From Amycolatopsis azurea DSM 43854 (GTDB taxonomy: Bacteria > Actinomycetota > Actinomycetes > Mycobacteriales > Pseudonocardiaceae): a stretch of DNA of 64,000 nucleotides. Below the pieces are notes generated by a model that had not been told where the DNA came from, ran no database searches, and saw nothing but the letters and a program-made list of their open reading frames with translations. The stretch spans positions 186,001-250,000 of the forward strand of contig NZ_MUXN01000005.1 in NCBI RefSeq assembly GCF_001995215.1, written 5' to 3'. Of the stretch, positions 49,623 through 61,161 are shown piece after piece. Made by a program: the position numbers and the translations under genes. Position 1 is the stretch's first letter, and each line of letters opens with the position of its first letter.

Positions 49623-51109
49623 CCGGCTTCGGCGTCCAGACGGAGGCGCTCACCGCGCACTCCACGGGGTCCAAAGAGGCCTCGGGCAACTTCGGCAGCC
49701 TCGCGAGCCTGCTGGAGCAGGCCAGGGTCTCCGACGACTGCTTCGGCCCGCTCGGCGAGCTGATGGCGTTCAAGTACTTCGAGGGCCTCCAGGAATGCCA
49801 GGACCTCGCCGAGCAGGCGAAGTCCTTCATGGACCAGATCGCCGACAAGACCACCACCGCGGCGAAGACCTACACCGAGCACAACCAGGGCACCGCCGAG
49901 GTCATCACCGGCCTCGGCGCCGGGCTGGACGACGGCGGCAGCGGCCCCGGCAGCCTGAGCGACCTCAACAGCGCGGGCGACTCGGGTCGCAAGGGGTTCT
50001 GGGAGCAGAACGGCGGCTACGGCAGCTCGTGGGTCAGCACGTCCTCGGACGTCGCCAGGGCGAGCAGCCCGCCGGACGTCGCGATCGCGGCCGTGCACGC
50101 GCGGATGGAACAGCTCCAGCTCGTGATGAGCCCCGGTCAGTCCTTTTTGGACAACGGGCTCGGCTTCCTGATCGGGATCGTGATCAGCCCGCTGGTCGAA
50201 CTGGTGCTGGAACCCGCGATCGGCGACCCCGAGCAGATGCGCAGCACCGCCAAGGGCTGGGAGCAGACGGCCAAGTGGCTCGACGGCGTCGCCGAGCACG
50301 AGCAGAAGCGGGCAGACGGCACCAAGGAAGCCTGGAAGGGCGACGCGGGCGACGCCTTCCGCGGCCAGATGACCGAGTTCTCGGGCGGCGCCAAGGCGTT
50401 CGCGAACGACGTCCGCGGGCTGCAGCAGATCCTGGAGATCGCCGCCGACCTGTTCGACGCGTTCGTCGAGATCGTCATCGACATCATCCAGGAACTGGTG
50501 ATGGGCCTGATCATCGAGTGGCTGGCCGCGCTGGCCGCCTCGTGGATCACGGCGGGCGCCTCGGTCGGCGCGGCGGGCGCGGCCACGGCCGGTCAGGTCG
50601 CGGTGACCGGCGGACGGCTCGGGATGAAGGTCAAGCAGCTGCTCGGCAAGCTCAAGCCGTTGATCGAGAAGCTCGAAGACATCCTGAAGATGCTCCGCAA
50701 CGGGCCGCTGAAGAAGGTCGTCGAGCGCACCGAGGGCCTGCGTGACGGCAACTGGCTGCAGAAGCGGCTGGCCGACCAGATCGACAAGAACCCCCTCGCC
50801 AAGATCGTCACGAAGGCCAACCCGGCGACTGGGGCCTCCAAGACCGCCAACAAGTTCGCGAACCGGTACGGCGTCGGCGGCGAGGGCTCGGACGCGCTCA
50901 CCACGAACCTCACCGAGGCCGGGCTGCGGGCGATGGGCATGAGCGGGACGACCAGCTTCGGCAAGGCCGCTTTCCGCGGCAGTGCCGGTAATCTGACGGA
51001 GCTGGGCGTCGAGCAAGGCGTCAAGGCCGGGTACAACGAGTCGCAGGACTCGTCGTCCGAGGAAGAGCGCCGCGCGGCGACCGACAGAGGGTTCACGATC
51101 GAAGAATGA
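49619..51109 (+). CDS. EspC/WXG-like fusion, putative T7SS substrate or effector (cassette 3)
   Basis: 496 residues. The first about 105 residues resemble an EspC-type hairpin (FGVQTEALTAHSTGSKEASG). A second hairpin at about 205-270 carries a WXG-type turn, TKEAWKGDAGDAFRGQMTEF. A hydrophobic helical stretch follows (ILEIAADLFDAFVEIVIDII, then LVMGLIIEWLAALAASWITA, about 280-315), then a basic helical domain, and an acidic C-terminus (SSSEEERRAATDRGFTIEE). No known toxin domain is visible. The tandem export-type hairpins with a unique C-terminal half resemble LXG/WXG-type effectors, and the next two genes could then be partners or immunity proteins. That role is inference. Confidence 0.65.
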   Translation: MTGFGVQTEALTAHSTGSKEASGNFGSLASLLEQARVSDDCFGPLGELMAFKYFEGLQECQDLAEQAKSFMDQIADKTTTAAKTYTEHNQGTAEVITGLGAGLDDGGSGPGSLSDLNSAGDSGRKGFWEQNGGYGSSWVSTSSDVARASSPPDVAIAAVHARMEQLQLVMSPGQSFLDNGLGFLIGIVISPLVELVLEPAIGDPEQMRSTAKGWEQTAKWLDGVAEHEQKRADGTKEAWKGDAGDAFRGQMTEFSGGAKAFANDVRGLQQILEIAADLFDAFVEIVIDIIQELVMGLIIEWLAALAASWITAGASVGAAGAATAGQVAVTGGRLGMKVKQLLGKLKPLIEKLEDILKMLRNGPLKKVVERTEGLRDGNWLQKRLADQIDKNPLAKIVTKANPATGASKTANKFANRYGVGGEGSDALTTNLTEAGLRAMGMSGTTSFGKAAFRGSAGNLTELGVEQGVKAGYNESQDSSSEEERRAATDRGFTIEE

Positions 51110-51822
51110 ATCTCGGCTACCCGCTCGGGGCCGCGTCGCAGGCCCTGCCTTCGCTGAACCCGGGCGAACGGCTGCTGTGGGCCGCGTACGGCCGCACCTT
51201 GAACTACGACGTACGCGGCCTCGACCCTTGGGGTGTCCCGAAGAAGAGCGTGCTGGGCAAGATCGGCTCGGGCGCGGCGAACTTCGCCGGTGACTTCGTC
51301 AGCGCCGCGCTGGGCGGCGAGGACGACGGCGGCGCTTCGAATCCGCCGTCACCGCAGGTCATCGTGCTCGGCGAACAGGGCGGTATCGCGCACGCGGCGG
51401 TGCGGGAGCTGTCCACCAGCGGTTCGCTTTCGCGGCTGTGGGCGCTGACCAGCGCGCGGCTGCTGGTGCTGGAGAAGTTCATCCCGCCGCCGGAGCCGGA
51501 AAAGCCCGCCGAGAAGTCGTTCATGTCGAAGGCGATCGGGTTCGGCAAGGGCGTGGTCAAGACCGGCAAGGACATCGCCGCGATCATGACCACGAAGACC
51601 TACGGCGAGAACGCCGAGGGCGTCCCGATCGCGCGGCACGAGATGGTGCCGCGCGCCGGGATCCCGCGCGATCGGATCGCCGGTTTCGCGGTGGCCGAAC
51701 ACGGCAAGAAGCGCCGACCGTGCCTGCGGGCGTCCTTTGTGGACGGTTCAGGGATGGATTTCCTGTTCGACTGCGACGATCCGCGCCAGTTCGCCTGGCT
51801 GTACTCGGTGACGGTGAGCTGA
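51106..51822 (+). CDS. Unknown protein, cassette 3
   Basis: 238 residues, not recognised. It starts MNLGYPLGAASQALPSLNPG and has a beta-rich pattern with segments QVIVLGEQGGIAHAAVREL, SRLWALTSARLLVLEKFI and a C-terminal PCLRASFVDGSGMDFLFDCD, ending QFAWLYSVTVS. The strand-rich ends, separated by a helical Lys-rich middle (about 130-170), suggest a PH-like or split beta domain. It overlaps the fusion gene by four bases (ATGA) and the next gene by one base, so it is made together with both. No signal peptide or membrane helix. Confidence 0.6.
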   Translation: MNLGYPLGAASQALPSLNPGERLLWAAYGRTLNYDVRGLDPWGVPKKSVLGKIGSGAANFAGDFVSAALGGEDDGGASNPPSPQVIVLGEQGGIAHAAVRELSTSGSLSRLWALTSARLLVLEKFIPPPEPEKPAEKSFMSKAIGFGKGVVKTGKDIAAIMTTKTYGENAEGVPIARHEMVPRAGIPRDRIAGFAVAEHGKKRRPCLRASFVDGSGMDFLFDCDDPRQFAWLYSVTVS

Positions 51823-52415
51823 TGGAGAACACGCCGCTGACCGCGAAGACCGTCGACGAGATCGTCGAACGGGAACTGCACCAGTTCTGGCTCGCGCCCG
51901 GCGAACGCCTGATCGTCGGCTGCCCGCCCGCGCACGGGTACGTCGGCTTGCTGCTGGACGGCAAGCTCACACTGCCTTATGAGCCGTCGCGGGAAACCCC
52001 TGTGGTGACCGGGAAAACGCGGTGGCCGCTGCCCGCGCCGGACGTCCTCGAAGGCGACTGGACCGACGATCCGACGATCGCCTACTGGGTCGTCGCGCGG
52101 ACCGCCGACCAGACCGCCGCGCGGCTCGCGGACCACCTCGCCGGCGGCAAGGGTGAGGCGCGGCTGACGCTGTCCGACCGTCGGCTGGCCGTCGTGTACC
52201 CGGCGAAGCTGCTGGAGGGCGAGGATCCCGCGCAGCCGTTCCGCACCTTCGACGAGATGCCCTCGGGCGTCGTGCGTTCGGTGACCGCGCTGTACCTGGG
52301 GCGGAGTTTCCCGGCGCGGCCGGTGCTCCAGTTCGTCTTCGCCGACGGGTCCGTGGTCTACCAGCGGGACCTGCTGGCGGTCACGCGAGCCGACCGCGCC
52401 CACTCCCGCCGCTGA
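51822..52415 (+). CDS. Unknown protein, last gene of cassette 3
   Basis: 197 residues, not recognised. The sequence has ELHQFWLAPGERLIVGCPPA near the start, a helical ADQTAARLADHLAGGKGEAR, and a strand-rich end: LTLSDRRLAVVYPAKLL and LQFVFADGSVVYQRDLLAVT. LTLSDRRLAVVYP parallels LTSARLLVLEKF in the preceding protein, and both end in a strand followed by DGSxxxF/V-type loops, so the two may be diverged copies of one fold. It begins inside the preceding stop codon (TGATG). Its last 35 bases are repeated at 52759. Confidence 0.6.
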   Translation: MENTPLTAKTVDEIVERELHQFWLAPGERLIVGCPPAHGYVGLLLDGKLTLPYEPSRETPVVTGKTRWPLPAPDVLEGDWTDDPTIAYWVVARTADQTAARLADHLAGGKGEARLTLSDRRLAVVYPAKLLEGEDPAQPFRTFDEMPSGVVRSVTALYLGRSFPARPVLQFVFADGSVVYQRDLLAVTRADRAHSRR

Positions 52416-52436
52416 CCCCCTCGCGTTTCGTCCTCT
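52381..52436 (+). repeat. Gene-end sequence repeated at 52759-52814
   Basis: The last 35 bases of the 51822-52415 gene plus 21 bases beyond match 52759-52814 at 50 of 56 positions in the same orientation. The copies are 378 bp apart and enclose the 53-nt element at 52585-52637. The arrangement parallels 43029/43281. Confidence 0.8.
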
Positions 52437-52480
52437 ACTTGCGCCGAGCCGCGCCGCGCCGCACCGAGCCGCGCCGCCGT

Positions 52481-52536
52481 GTCCCCAATGCGGCATTGGG
52501 GACGTTGGGTGTCCCCAATGCCGCATTGGGGACACC
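52481..52536. repeat. Tandem pair of GTCCCCAATGC hairpins
   Basis: GTCCCCAATGC-G-GCATTGGGGAC (52481-52503) and GGTGTCCCCAATGC-C-GCATTGGGGACACC (52508-52536) are two perfect palindromes with one-base loops, four bases apart. They may act as terminators for cassette 3, although tandem copies of a near-identical hairpin suggest a mobile or amplifying repeat. Confidence 0.75.
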
Positions 52537-52584
52537 AGAACTCACGACCACCCTGCGGCCCAATGCGGTCTCGTGGGAGCTGGT

Positions 52585-52637
52585 GTTGCGAAAGCCACCT
52601 TCGCAACACTGAAGGTTGCGAAAGTGGCTTTCGCAAC
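52585..52637 (+). repeat. 53-nt double-hairpin element, copy 2
   Basis: GTTGCGAAAGCCAC (52585-52598) pairs with GTGGCTTTCGCAAC (52624-52637), enclosing TTCGCAAC..GTTGCGAA. It is 49/53 identical to the minus strand of 43141-43193, and has the same orientation relative to the upstream gene. Confidence 0.8.
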
Positions 52638-52758
52638 CCTTCCGGCGAGGCCACCCGGCGGGCAGAAGCAGACACCCCACCAGGCGTTGACCCCGCTCAC
52701 CGGCAGGGCGACTTCGCCCCCCTCAATAACCCTTTTGCCACTCACGACCGCAGTGACG

Positions 52759-52814
52759 CCACGCGAGCCGACCCCGCCCGCTCCCGCCGCTGCCCCTCAC
52801 GCGTTTCGTCCTCT
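52759..52814 (+). repeat. Displaced copy of the 51822-52415 gene end
   Basis: 50 of 56 bases match 52381-52436. It carries no open gene of its own and so looks like a 3'-end duplicate left downstream. The palindrome at 52800-52864 starts inside it. Confidence 0.8.
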
Positions 52815-52864
52815 GAATGCGGTAGTTGGCGTCGCGAACTACCGCATTCAGAGGACGAAACGCG
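52800..52864. terminator. 28-bp-arm palindrome between cassette 3 and the aftB-like gene
   Basis: Arms 52800-52827 and 52837-52864 are exact complements (CGCGTTTCGTCCTCTGAATG.. ) with a nine-base loop GGCGTCGCG. It lies 27 bases past the aftB-like stop on the minus strand, so it can end transcription of that gene. It has no clear U-tract. Confidence 0.6.
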
Positions 52865-52891
52865 CGGGAGCGGGGGTCAGCGGGCGGGAGG

Positions 52892-54394
52892 TCAGCGGGC
52901 CGGGAGCAGGTAGAGGCTTTGGGTGCCCATCCACGGCGAGTGGATGGTCCAGGTCGCCAGCGCGTTCGACGGCGGTTTCTTCCCGGTGGCCAGCACCAGA
53001 TCCGGGGTCGCGGGCGGGACGCTGTGGTCGAAGAACCGGAAGTTCGCCGCCAGCAGCGCCTTGCCGAGTTCGCTGCTGCGGTTCTTCGTCTCGATGATCG
53101 CCGGGTCGACCGCGCCGCGGTCGGAGAACTGGTCGACGATGTCGCAGTCGCAGGCGTAGGCGAGCGCGCCGACCTCGCCCGCGCTTTCCACCTTGCGCCC
53201 CTTGGTCAGTTCGGCCAGTTGCGAGCCGATCCGCCGGTATTCGTCGGACGCGGCGTGGTTGCTGGTGATGGGCGCGAACCGGCGCGGCAGTTCGGGGGTC
53301 GCGTAGGCGAAAGCGCTCGCGAGCAGGAACGCGCCGGCGAGGATTCCCGCGCCGAGCCGGGCCCGGCCGGGGACCGCGCAGGCGGCCGCGGCGAGGAAGA
53401 CCGTCGCGCCGACGATGCTCGGCGCGTAGTACCAGTGGTACGGCGGGACGTTCAGCCAGCAGTAGGCCAGATAGTGCGTCGCACCGGCGATCGCGAGGGT
53501 CGCGAACGGCGCCAGGCGCTTCGCCCGCTCCGAACCGCGCCGGTAGTGGAACGTCCACAGTAGACCGGCGAGTCCGCCGATCACGAGCGGCAGAAAGGAA
53601 AGTGTCGCCGCGAGCGGGAAGTTGCGCCAGTACAGCAGCGGGCCGTTGGTGAAGCTGAACGGTCCCCACGACCGCTGCATGATCTTGATGACCAGGGTGT
53701 CCGGCACCGCCGAACCCAGGGTCAGCCAGCTGAACCCGAACCACGGCAGCATCACCGCGAGCGCGGCGAACGTCAGGCGCCAGATGCCCTCCCAGAACTC
53801 ACGGCGCGCGAGGAACAGCACGAACGCGATCAGCAGCAGGTCGATCCGGATCAGCGCGATCAGGCCGATCACCGCGCCCGCGGCGGCGGGACGGCGTTCG
53901 TGCAGCAGCACCATCAGCCAGACGACGGCCGCCGCGCCGAGCGCGACTTCGAGGCCGACCGACGACAGCAGCAGCGGGTTCACCAGCAGCAGGCCCAGCG
54001 CCAGCGGCGCGAATCCGGCGGGGAGGCCGGTCGCGGCGCCGATCCGGCGCAGGCCGAGGACGAGCGCCACCTGGCTCGCGACGAAGACGATCCCGGCGGC
54101 GAAGACGGCGTCCCGGACGATGAACGTGACCAGCCCCAGCACGAGGACGTTCAGCGGCGACGTCGCGGTGTTGGCGGTGCCGTCCTCGATCAGGCCCCAA
54201 TGGCCGTGGAAGGCGAGGTTCTTCGCGTACGACAGCGTGATATACGTGTCGTCGATCAAATGCCCGCTGACCAGCACGAACACCAGGGCCGAGGCCACCG
54301 CCGCCCCGGCTGGCAGAACCCAGGGGCGGGTGAGGACGGCGGCTACCGGCAGCGCACCGGAAGCCTGGGGAAGTTCAGCGGAGGCGCTTCGCAT
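52892..54394 (-). CDS. GT-C membrane glycosyltransferase, AftB-like (Rv3805c-like)
   Basis: 500 residues with about nine or ten membrane helices and a C-terminal extracytoplasmic domain (about 390-500). The first periplasmic loop carries the GT-C acidic motif HLIDDTYITLSYAKNLAFHG. AftB adds the terminal beta-1,2-arabinofuranose to arabinan using decaprenyl-phospho-arabinose, and is encoded next to ubiA in mycobacteria. Here the DPPR synthase gene lies about 550 bp upstream on the same strand, supporting the assignment. It is shorter than mycobacterial AftB (about 630), so another arabinosyl- or mannosyl-transferase remains possible. ATG 54394 has TACGGT (54402-54407) seven bases upstream. Confidence 0.75.
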   Translation of the reverse strand: MRSASAELPQASGALPVAAVLTRPWVLPAGAAVASALVFVLVSGHLIDDTYITLSYAKNLAFHGHWGLIEDGTANTATSPLNVLVLGLVTFIVRDAVFAAGIVFVASQVALVLGLRRIGAATGLPAGFAPLALGLLLVNPLLLSSVGLEVALGAAAVVWLMVLLHERRPAAAGAVIGLIALIRIDLLLIAFVLFLARREFWEGIWRLTFAALAVMLPWFGFSWLTLGSAVPDTLVIKIMQRSWGPFSFTNGPLLYWRNFPLAATLSFLPLVIGGLAGLLWTFHYRRGSERAKRLAPFATLAIAGATHYLAYCWLNVPPYHWYYAPSIVGATVFLAAAACAVPGRARLGAGILAGAFLLASAFAYATPELPRRFAPITSNHAASDEYRRIGSQLAELTKGRKVESAGEVGALAYACDCDIVDQFSDRGAVDPAIIETKNRSSELGKALLAANFRFFDHSVPPATPDLVLATGKKPPSNALATWTIHSPWMGTQSLYLLPAR

Positions 54395-54401
54395 CACGAA
54401 C

Positions 54402-54407
54402 ACCGTA
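54402..54407 (-). promoter_or_regulatory. Leaderless -10 box TACGGT for aftB-like gene
   Basis: On the minus strand TACGGT lies seven bases before ATG 54394. It decides between that ATG and the GTGs at 54397 and 54403. Confidence 0.5.
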
Positions 54408-54432
54408 CACGGTGCCGTGATGATTCCGTTAT

Positions 54433-54852
54433 CTACCCGCCATGGGACTGGTCACGCCAGCCCCGGTCACCGGGACCTTCACGGAAGTCCCGGTGCATAC
54501 CGGGACCGCCTGGACCACGGTGTTCGCGGGAAATCCCCGGCCGGTCGTCGTGCCTGGCGACGGCGAGACCGACGGCGGTGCCGATGATCCCTCCGCCGAG
54601 GAGGAAGCCGAGCAGGCCGACCGCGACCAGCTGCGTCGCGCGATGCCCGGCGAAACGGCGGAAGCCGCCCTTCTCCGGCGGAGCCTGCTGTGGCGGCACC
54701 CAGCCCGGCGGTGGCCCGGCGGGAGGTTCGGCCGGGGCGGCGGCGGGCGTTTCGGACGGCGTCTCGTCGGGCTTCTTCGCGGTCTCGTCACCGACGGCGG
54801 GTTGCTCGACCGTCTTGTCGTCGTCGCCGGACGGCCGCTGAGGGTCGCTCAT
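54433..54852 (-). CDS. Unknown single-pass membrane protein, Pro-rich cytoplasmic N-terminus
   Basis: 139 residues, not recognised. An acidic and Pro-rich N-terminus (SDPQRPSGDDDKTVEQPAVG; PPAGPPPGWVPPQQAPPEKG) is followed by a basic patch, one glycine-rich helix (VAVGLLGFLLGGGIIGTAVG, about 77-96), and a His/Arg/Gly-rich outside tail (HRDFREGPGDRGWRDQSHGG). This layout is common in actinobacterial small membrane proteins near cell-wall genes. It lies 97 bases after ubiA on the same strand. The ribosome-binding site GGAGCGAAAG supports the ATG. Confidence 0.7.
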   Translation of the reverse strand: MSDPQRPSGDDDKTVEQPAVGDETAKKPDETPSETPAAAPAEPPAGPPPGWVPPQQAPPEKGGFRRFAGHRATQLVAVGLLGFLLGGGIIGTAVGLAVARHDDRPGISREHRGPGGPGMHRDFREGPGDRGWRDQSHGG

Positions 54853-54949
54853 CTTTCGCTCCTAGGTCGATGGGAGCGGGTGTCCTACCCGCTCCCACCA
54901 CCGAGGATGCGTGCGCAACCTGTGGATGCGCTGTGTCCGAGCTGTCGAA

Positions 54950-55905
54950 TCAGAGATAGAACGACAGGAACAGCGTGACCACCCAGCTCGCGCCGAGCAC
55001 CTGGAGCACGCGGTCCTTGAGCGCGATCTCCTCCGGCTCGCCCGCGTTGCCGCCGTCGACGTCGACGGCGTAGCGCAGGACGGCGACCACGAACGGGACC
55101 ATCGAGACGACCGCCCAGACCGAGTCGTGCTCGACCTGGCGGATCTCGAACGCCCACAGGCAGTACGACATGATCAGGATCGCCGCGGACGTCGCCCAGA
55201 CGAACCGCAGGTAGCTCGCCGAGTACTTCTTGAGCGAAGACCGGATCTTCGCCCCGGTGCGCTCGAAGAGCATGATCTCGGCGTAGCGCTTGCCCGCCAC
55301 CATGAACAGCGAGCCGAACGCGGTGACCAGCAGGAACCACTGCGACATCGCGATACCGCCCGCCACACCACCGGCGATCGACCGCATCAGGAAGCCCGAG
55401 CCGACGATGGCCAGGTCGACCACCGGCTGGTGCTTGAGCCCGAAGCAGTAGCCGAGCTGGACGGCCTCGTAGACCGCGAGCACGACCGCGAGCTGCCAGC
55501 TGGCGAAGAACGAGATGCCGAGACCGAGGGCGAAGAACACCACCGCCGAGACGTAGGCCACCGGGACCGGCACGATCCCGGCCGCGATCGGCCGGTTCCG
55601 CTTGGTCGGGTGCGCCTTGTCCGCCTCGACGTCGACAGCGTCGTTGATGAGATAGACCGAGGAGGCCACCAGCGAGAACGCCGCGAAGGCGATCAGCGCG
55701 GCGATCAGCAGGCCGGTCCGGTCCGTCGACTTCGAAAAGGCGAAGAACGGCGCGGCGAACACCAGCACGTTCTTCACCCACTGACGCGGGCGTGCCGTCT
55801 TGATGATGCCGCCGACGAGACCGCCGGCGACCTTCTTCGGTTCGGCGGCCTCGGCCACGGGTTCTACATCGTCAGGCTTGGAATCGGCCTTCTCGGTCGT
55901 TTCAC

Positions 55906-55909
<4 letters not shown>
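54950..55909 (-). CDS. ubiA: Decaprenyl-phosphate phosphoribosyltransferase (DPPR synthase, UbiA family; Rv3806c-like)
   Basis: 319 residues with about nine membrane helices. The first prenyl-binding motif is YLINDAVDVEADKAHPTKRN (NDxxDxxxD, about 87-106). KRNRPIAAG and the conserved KRYAEIMLFERTGAKIRSSL follow, and the second site region is GSGFLMRSIAGG. It transfers phosphoribose from PRPP to decaprenyl phosphate, the step that commits to arabinan donor synthesis. The ATG overlaps the PAP2 stop by four bases. The order glf-PAP2-ubiA on one strand shows one operon that feeds DprE1/DprE2. Confidence 0.93.
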
Positions 55910-59861
<3,952 letters not shown>

Positions 59862-59926
59862 TCCCCAAGGGCGCCCCGCGCCCGACGGAGACTTCACCGT
59901 CGCGCGCCCTCTTTCGGCCGAAGGCC

Positions 59927-60001
59927 ACGGAAACATTTTGCCGGGCGCCTACCCCGAAAACGCGAGCTCCACGTGGTCGGCGCCCGGCGAAATGTTTCCG
60001 T
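59927..60001. repeat. Long hairpin with 23-bp stem and 29-nt loop
   Basis: ACGGAAACATTTTGCCGGGC.. (59927-59949) pairs with 59979-60001 with one G-T wobble. The 29-base loop contains GAGCTCCACGTGG. The stem is AT-richer than its surroundings. It could be a terminator for either convergent gene or a small-RNA-like structure. Confidence 0.55.
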
Positions 60002-60023
60002 CAGCGCGCGACAAATAAACACA

Positions 60024-60065
60024 GCTCGCGTGGTCGCGGACTGCCCCCGCCGCGACCACGCGAGC
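60024..60065. repeat. Perfect 16-bp hairpin
   Basis: GCTCGCGTGGTCGCGG (60024-60039) and CCGCGACCACGCGAGC (60050-60065) are exact complements with a ten-base loop ACTGCCCCCG. Terminator-like position between convergent genes, no U-tract. Confidence 0.6.
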
Positions 60066-60200
60066 CTCAGTCCCCCATTCACCCCCGGGGTGACCCATGA
60101 GGGGCAGCCGAAGAAGGCCGCACCCACTCGCTGTACTCATCCCTCAGACGACCGCTAGGCGGAACCGGTTGAGTCGGCCCACCGATGTCACCCGATCGGC

Positions 60201-61094
60201 CTAGGAGTTTCTTCCTTGGAGTACCGGGAGTACGTCGCTGACGACCTCTTCGAGCGTCGATTCGCGCCCGACGTAGTAGTCCCCGGACCGGGGCCAGTGG
60301 GTGACGATGTCGGTGAACCCGAGTTCACCGGCCCGCCCGGCGGCGTCGGTGAACGCGCCGACGCTGGAGAGGGAGAAGACCGGCGCCGAGTCGAGGCTCA
60401 GGAACCGCTGGACGCCCGCCTTGTCCCGGCCGACGGCGTCGAGTCGCTCGTCGAAGGTCTTCACGAGTTCCGCGATGCCCTTCCACCATTCGTCCTGGGT
60501 CTCCGCCTTGACGCCGGTGGTGACCCAGCCCGCGCCGAACCGCGCGGCGAGCGTCATGGTGCGCGGGCCGTTCGCGGCCACCAGGAACGGCAGCCGGGGC
60601 CGCTGCACGCAACCGGGCAGGTTCCGGGCGCCCTTGGCCCGGTAGTGGTCGCCCTCGAAGTCGAAACCGTCGGTCATCAGCAGTCCGTCGAGCGCTTCGA
60701 CGAACTCGGTGAAGCGGTCCGTGCGCTCCTTGACCGACAGTTCCGGGCCGTCGAGGACGGCGGCGTCGTAATGGGTGTGCGGGACGCCGGCGCCCACGCC
60801 GAGGATGAACCGGCCGTCGGAGATGTCGTCGAGGGTGGTCAGCTCGCGGGTGAACGGCACGGGGTGCCGCGCGACCGGCGACGCGACGAAGGTGCCCAGT
60901 CTGATCTTCGACGTCACCATGGCGGCCGCCGTCAACGTTGGCATCGCACTGAACCACGGGCCGTCGACGAGGTTCCGCCAGCCGAGGTGGTCGTACGTCC
61001 AAGCGTGGTCGAAGCCGTACTCCTCGGCGGCCCGCCATTTCGGCTCGGCCGCCCACCAACGATCTTCCGGAAGGATCACGATGCCTACGCGCAC
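60201..61094 (-). CDS. LLM-class F420-dependent oxidoreductase (luciferase-like)
   Basis: About 297 residues of the luciferase-like TIM-barrel family: VRVGIVILPEDRWWAAEPKW, the EEYGFDHAWTYDHLGWRNLV strand-helix, TSKIRLGTFVASPVARHPVP, DISDGRFILGVGAGV and the late PFLVAANGPRTMTLAARFGA. Actinobacterial members use coenzyme F420. The substrate is unknown. The frame extends upstream, but GTG 61094 is seven bases after TACCTT (61102-61107). It is divergent from the HAD gene; the two start codons are only 67 bases apart. Confidence 0.88.
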   Translation of the reverse strand: MRVGIVILPEDRWWAAEPKWRAAEEYGFDHAWTYDHLGWRNLVDGPWFSAMPTLTAAAMVTSKIRLGTFVASPVARHPVPFTRELTTLDDISDGRFILGVGAGVPHTHYDAAVLDGPELSVKERTDRFTEFVEALDGLLMTDGFDFEGDHYRAKGARNLPGCVQRPRLPFLVAANGPRTMTLAARFGAGWVTTGVKAETQDEWWKGIAELVKTFDERLDAVGRDKAGVQRFLSLDSAPVFSLSSVGAFTDAAGRAGELGFTDIVTHWPRSGDYYVGRESTLEEVVSDVLPVLQGRNS

Positions 61095-61161
61095 ACGGGG
61101 GAAGGTACTGGTCCAGACCGACGCTTCGCCCGATGGGCGGATCTTCGGCGACAATGTGCCG

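Larger units (their letters stand above)
52416..52891. other. Repeat-rich intergenic block downstream of cassette 3
   Basis: 476 bases with no supported gene. It holds two GTCCCCAATGC hairpins (52481-52536), the 53-nt element (52585-52637), the displaced gene-end copy (52759-52814) and a 28-bp-arm palindrome (52800-52864). A short direct repeat of the aftB-like gene end (GGTCAGCGGGC near 52874 and 52890) closes it. GCC-rich tandem CCGAGCCGCGCCG repeats lie near 52444-52476. Confidence 0.75.

Noticed and set aside
61081..61161. ATG 61081 as start of the HAD hydrolase (AAGGA upstream)
   Set aside because: It lies within the coding start of the divergent LLM gene, and the extra 27 residues do not fit HAD homologues; GTG 61162 fits the family start.
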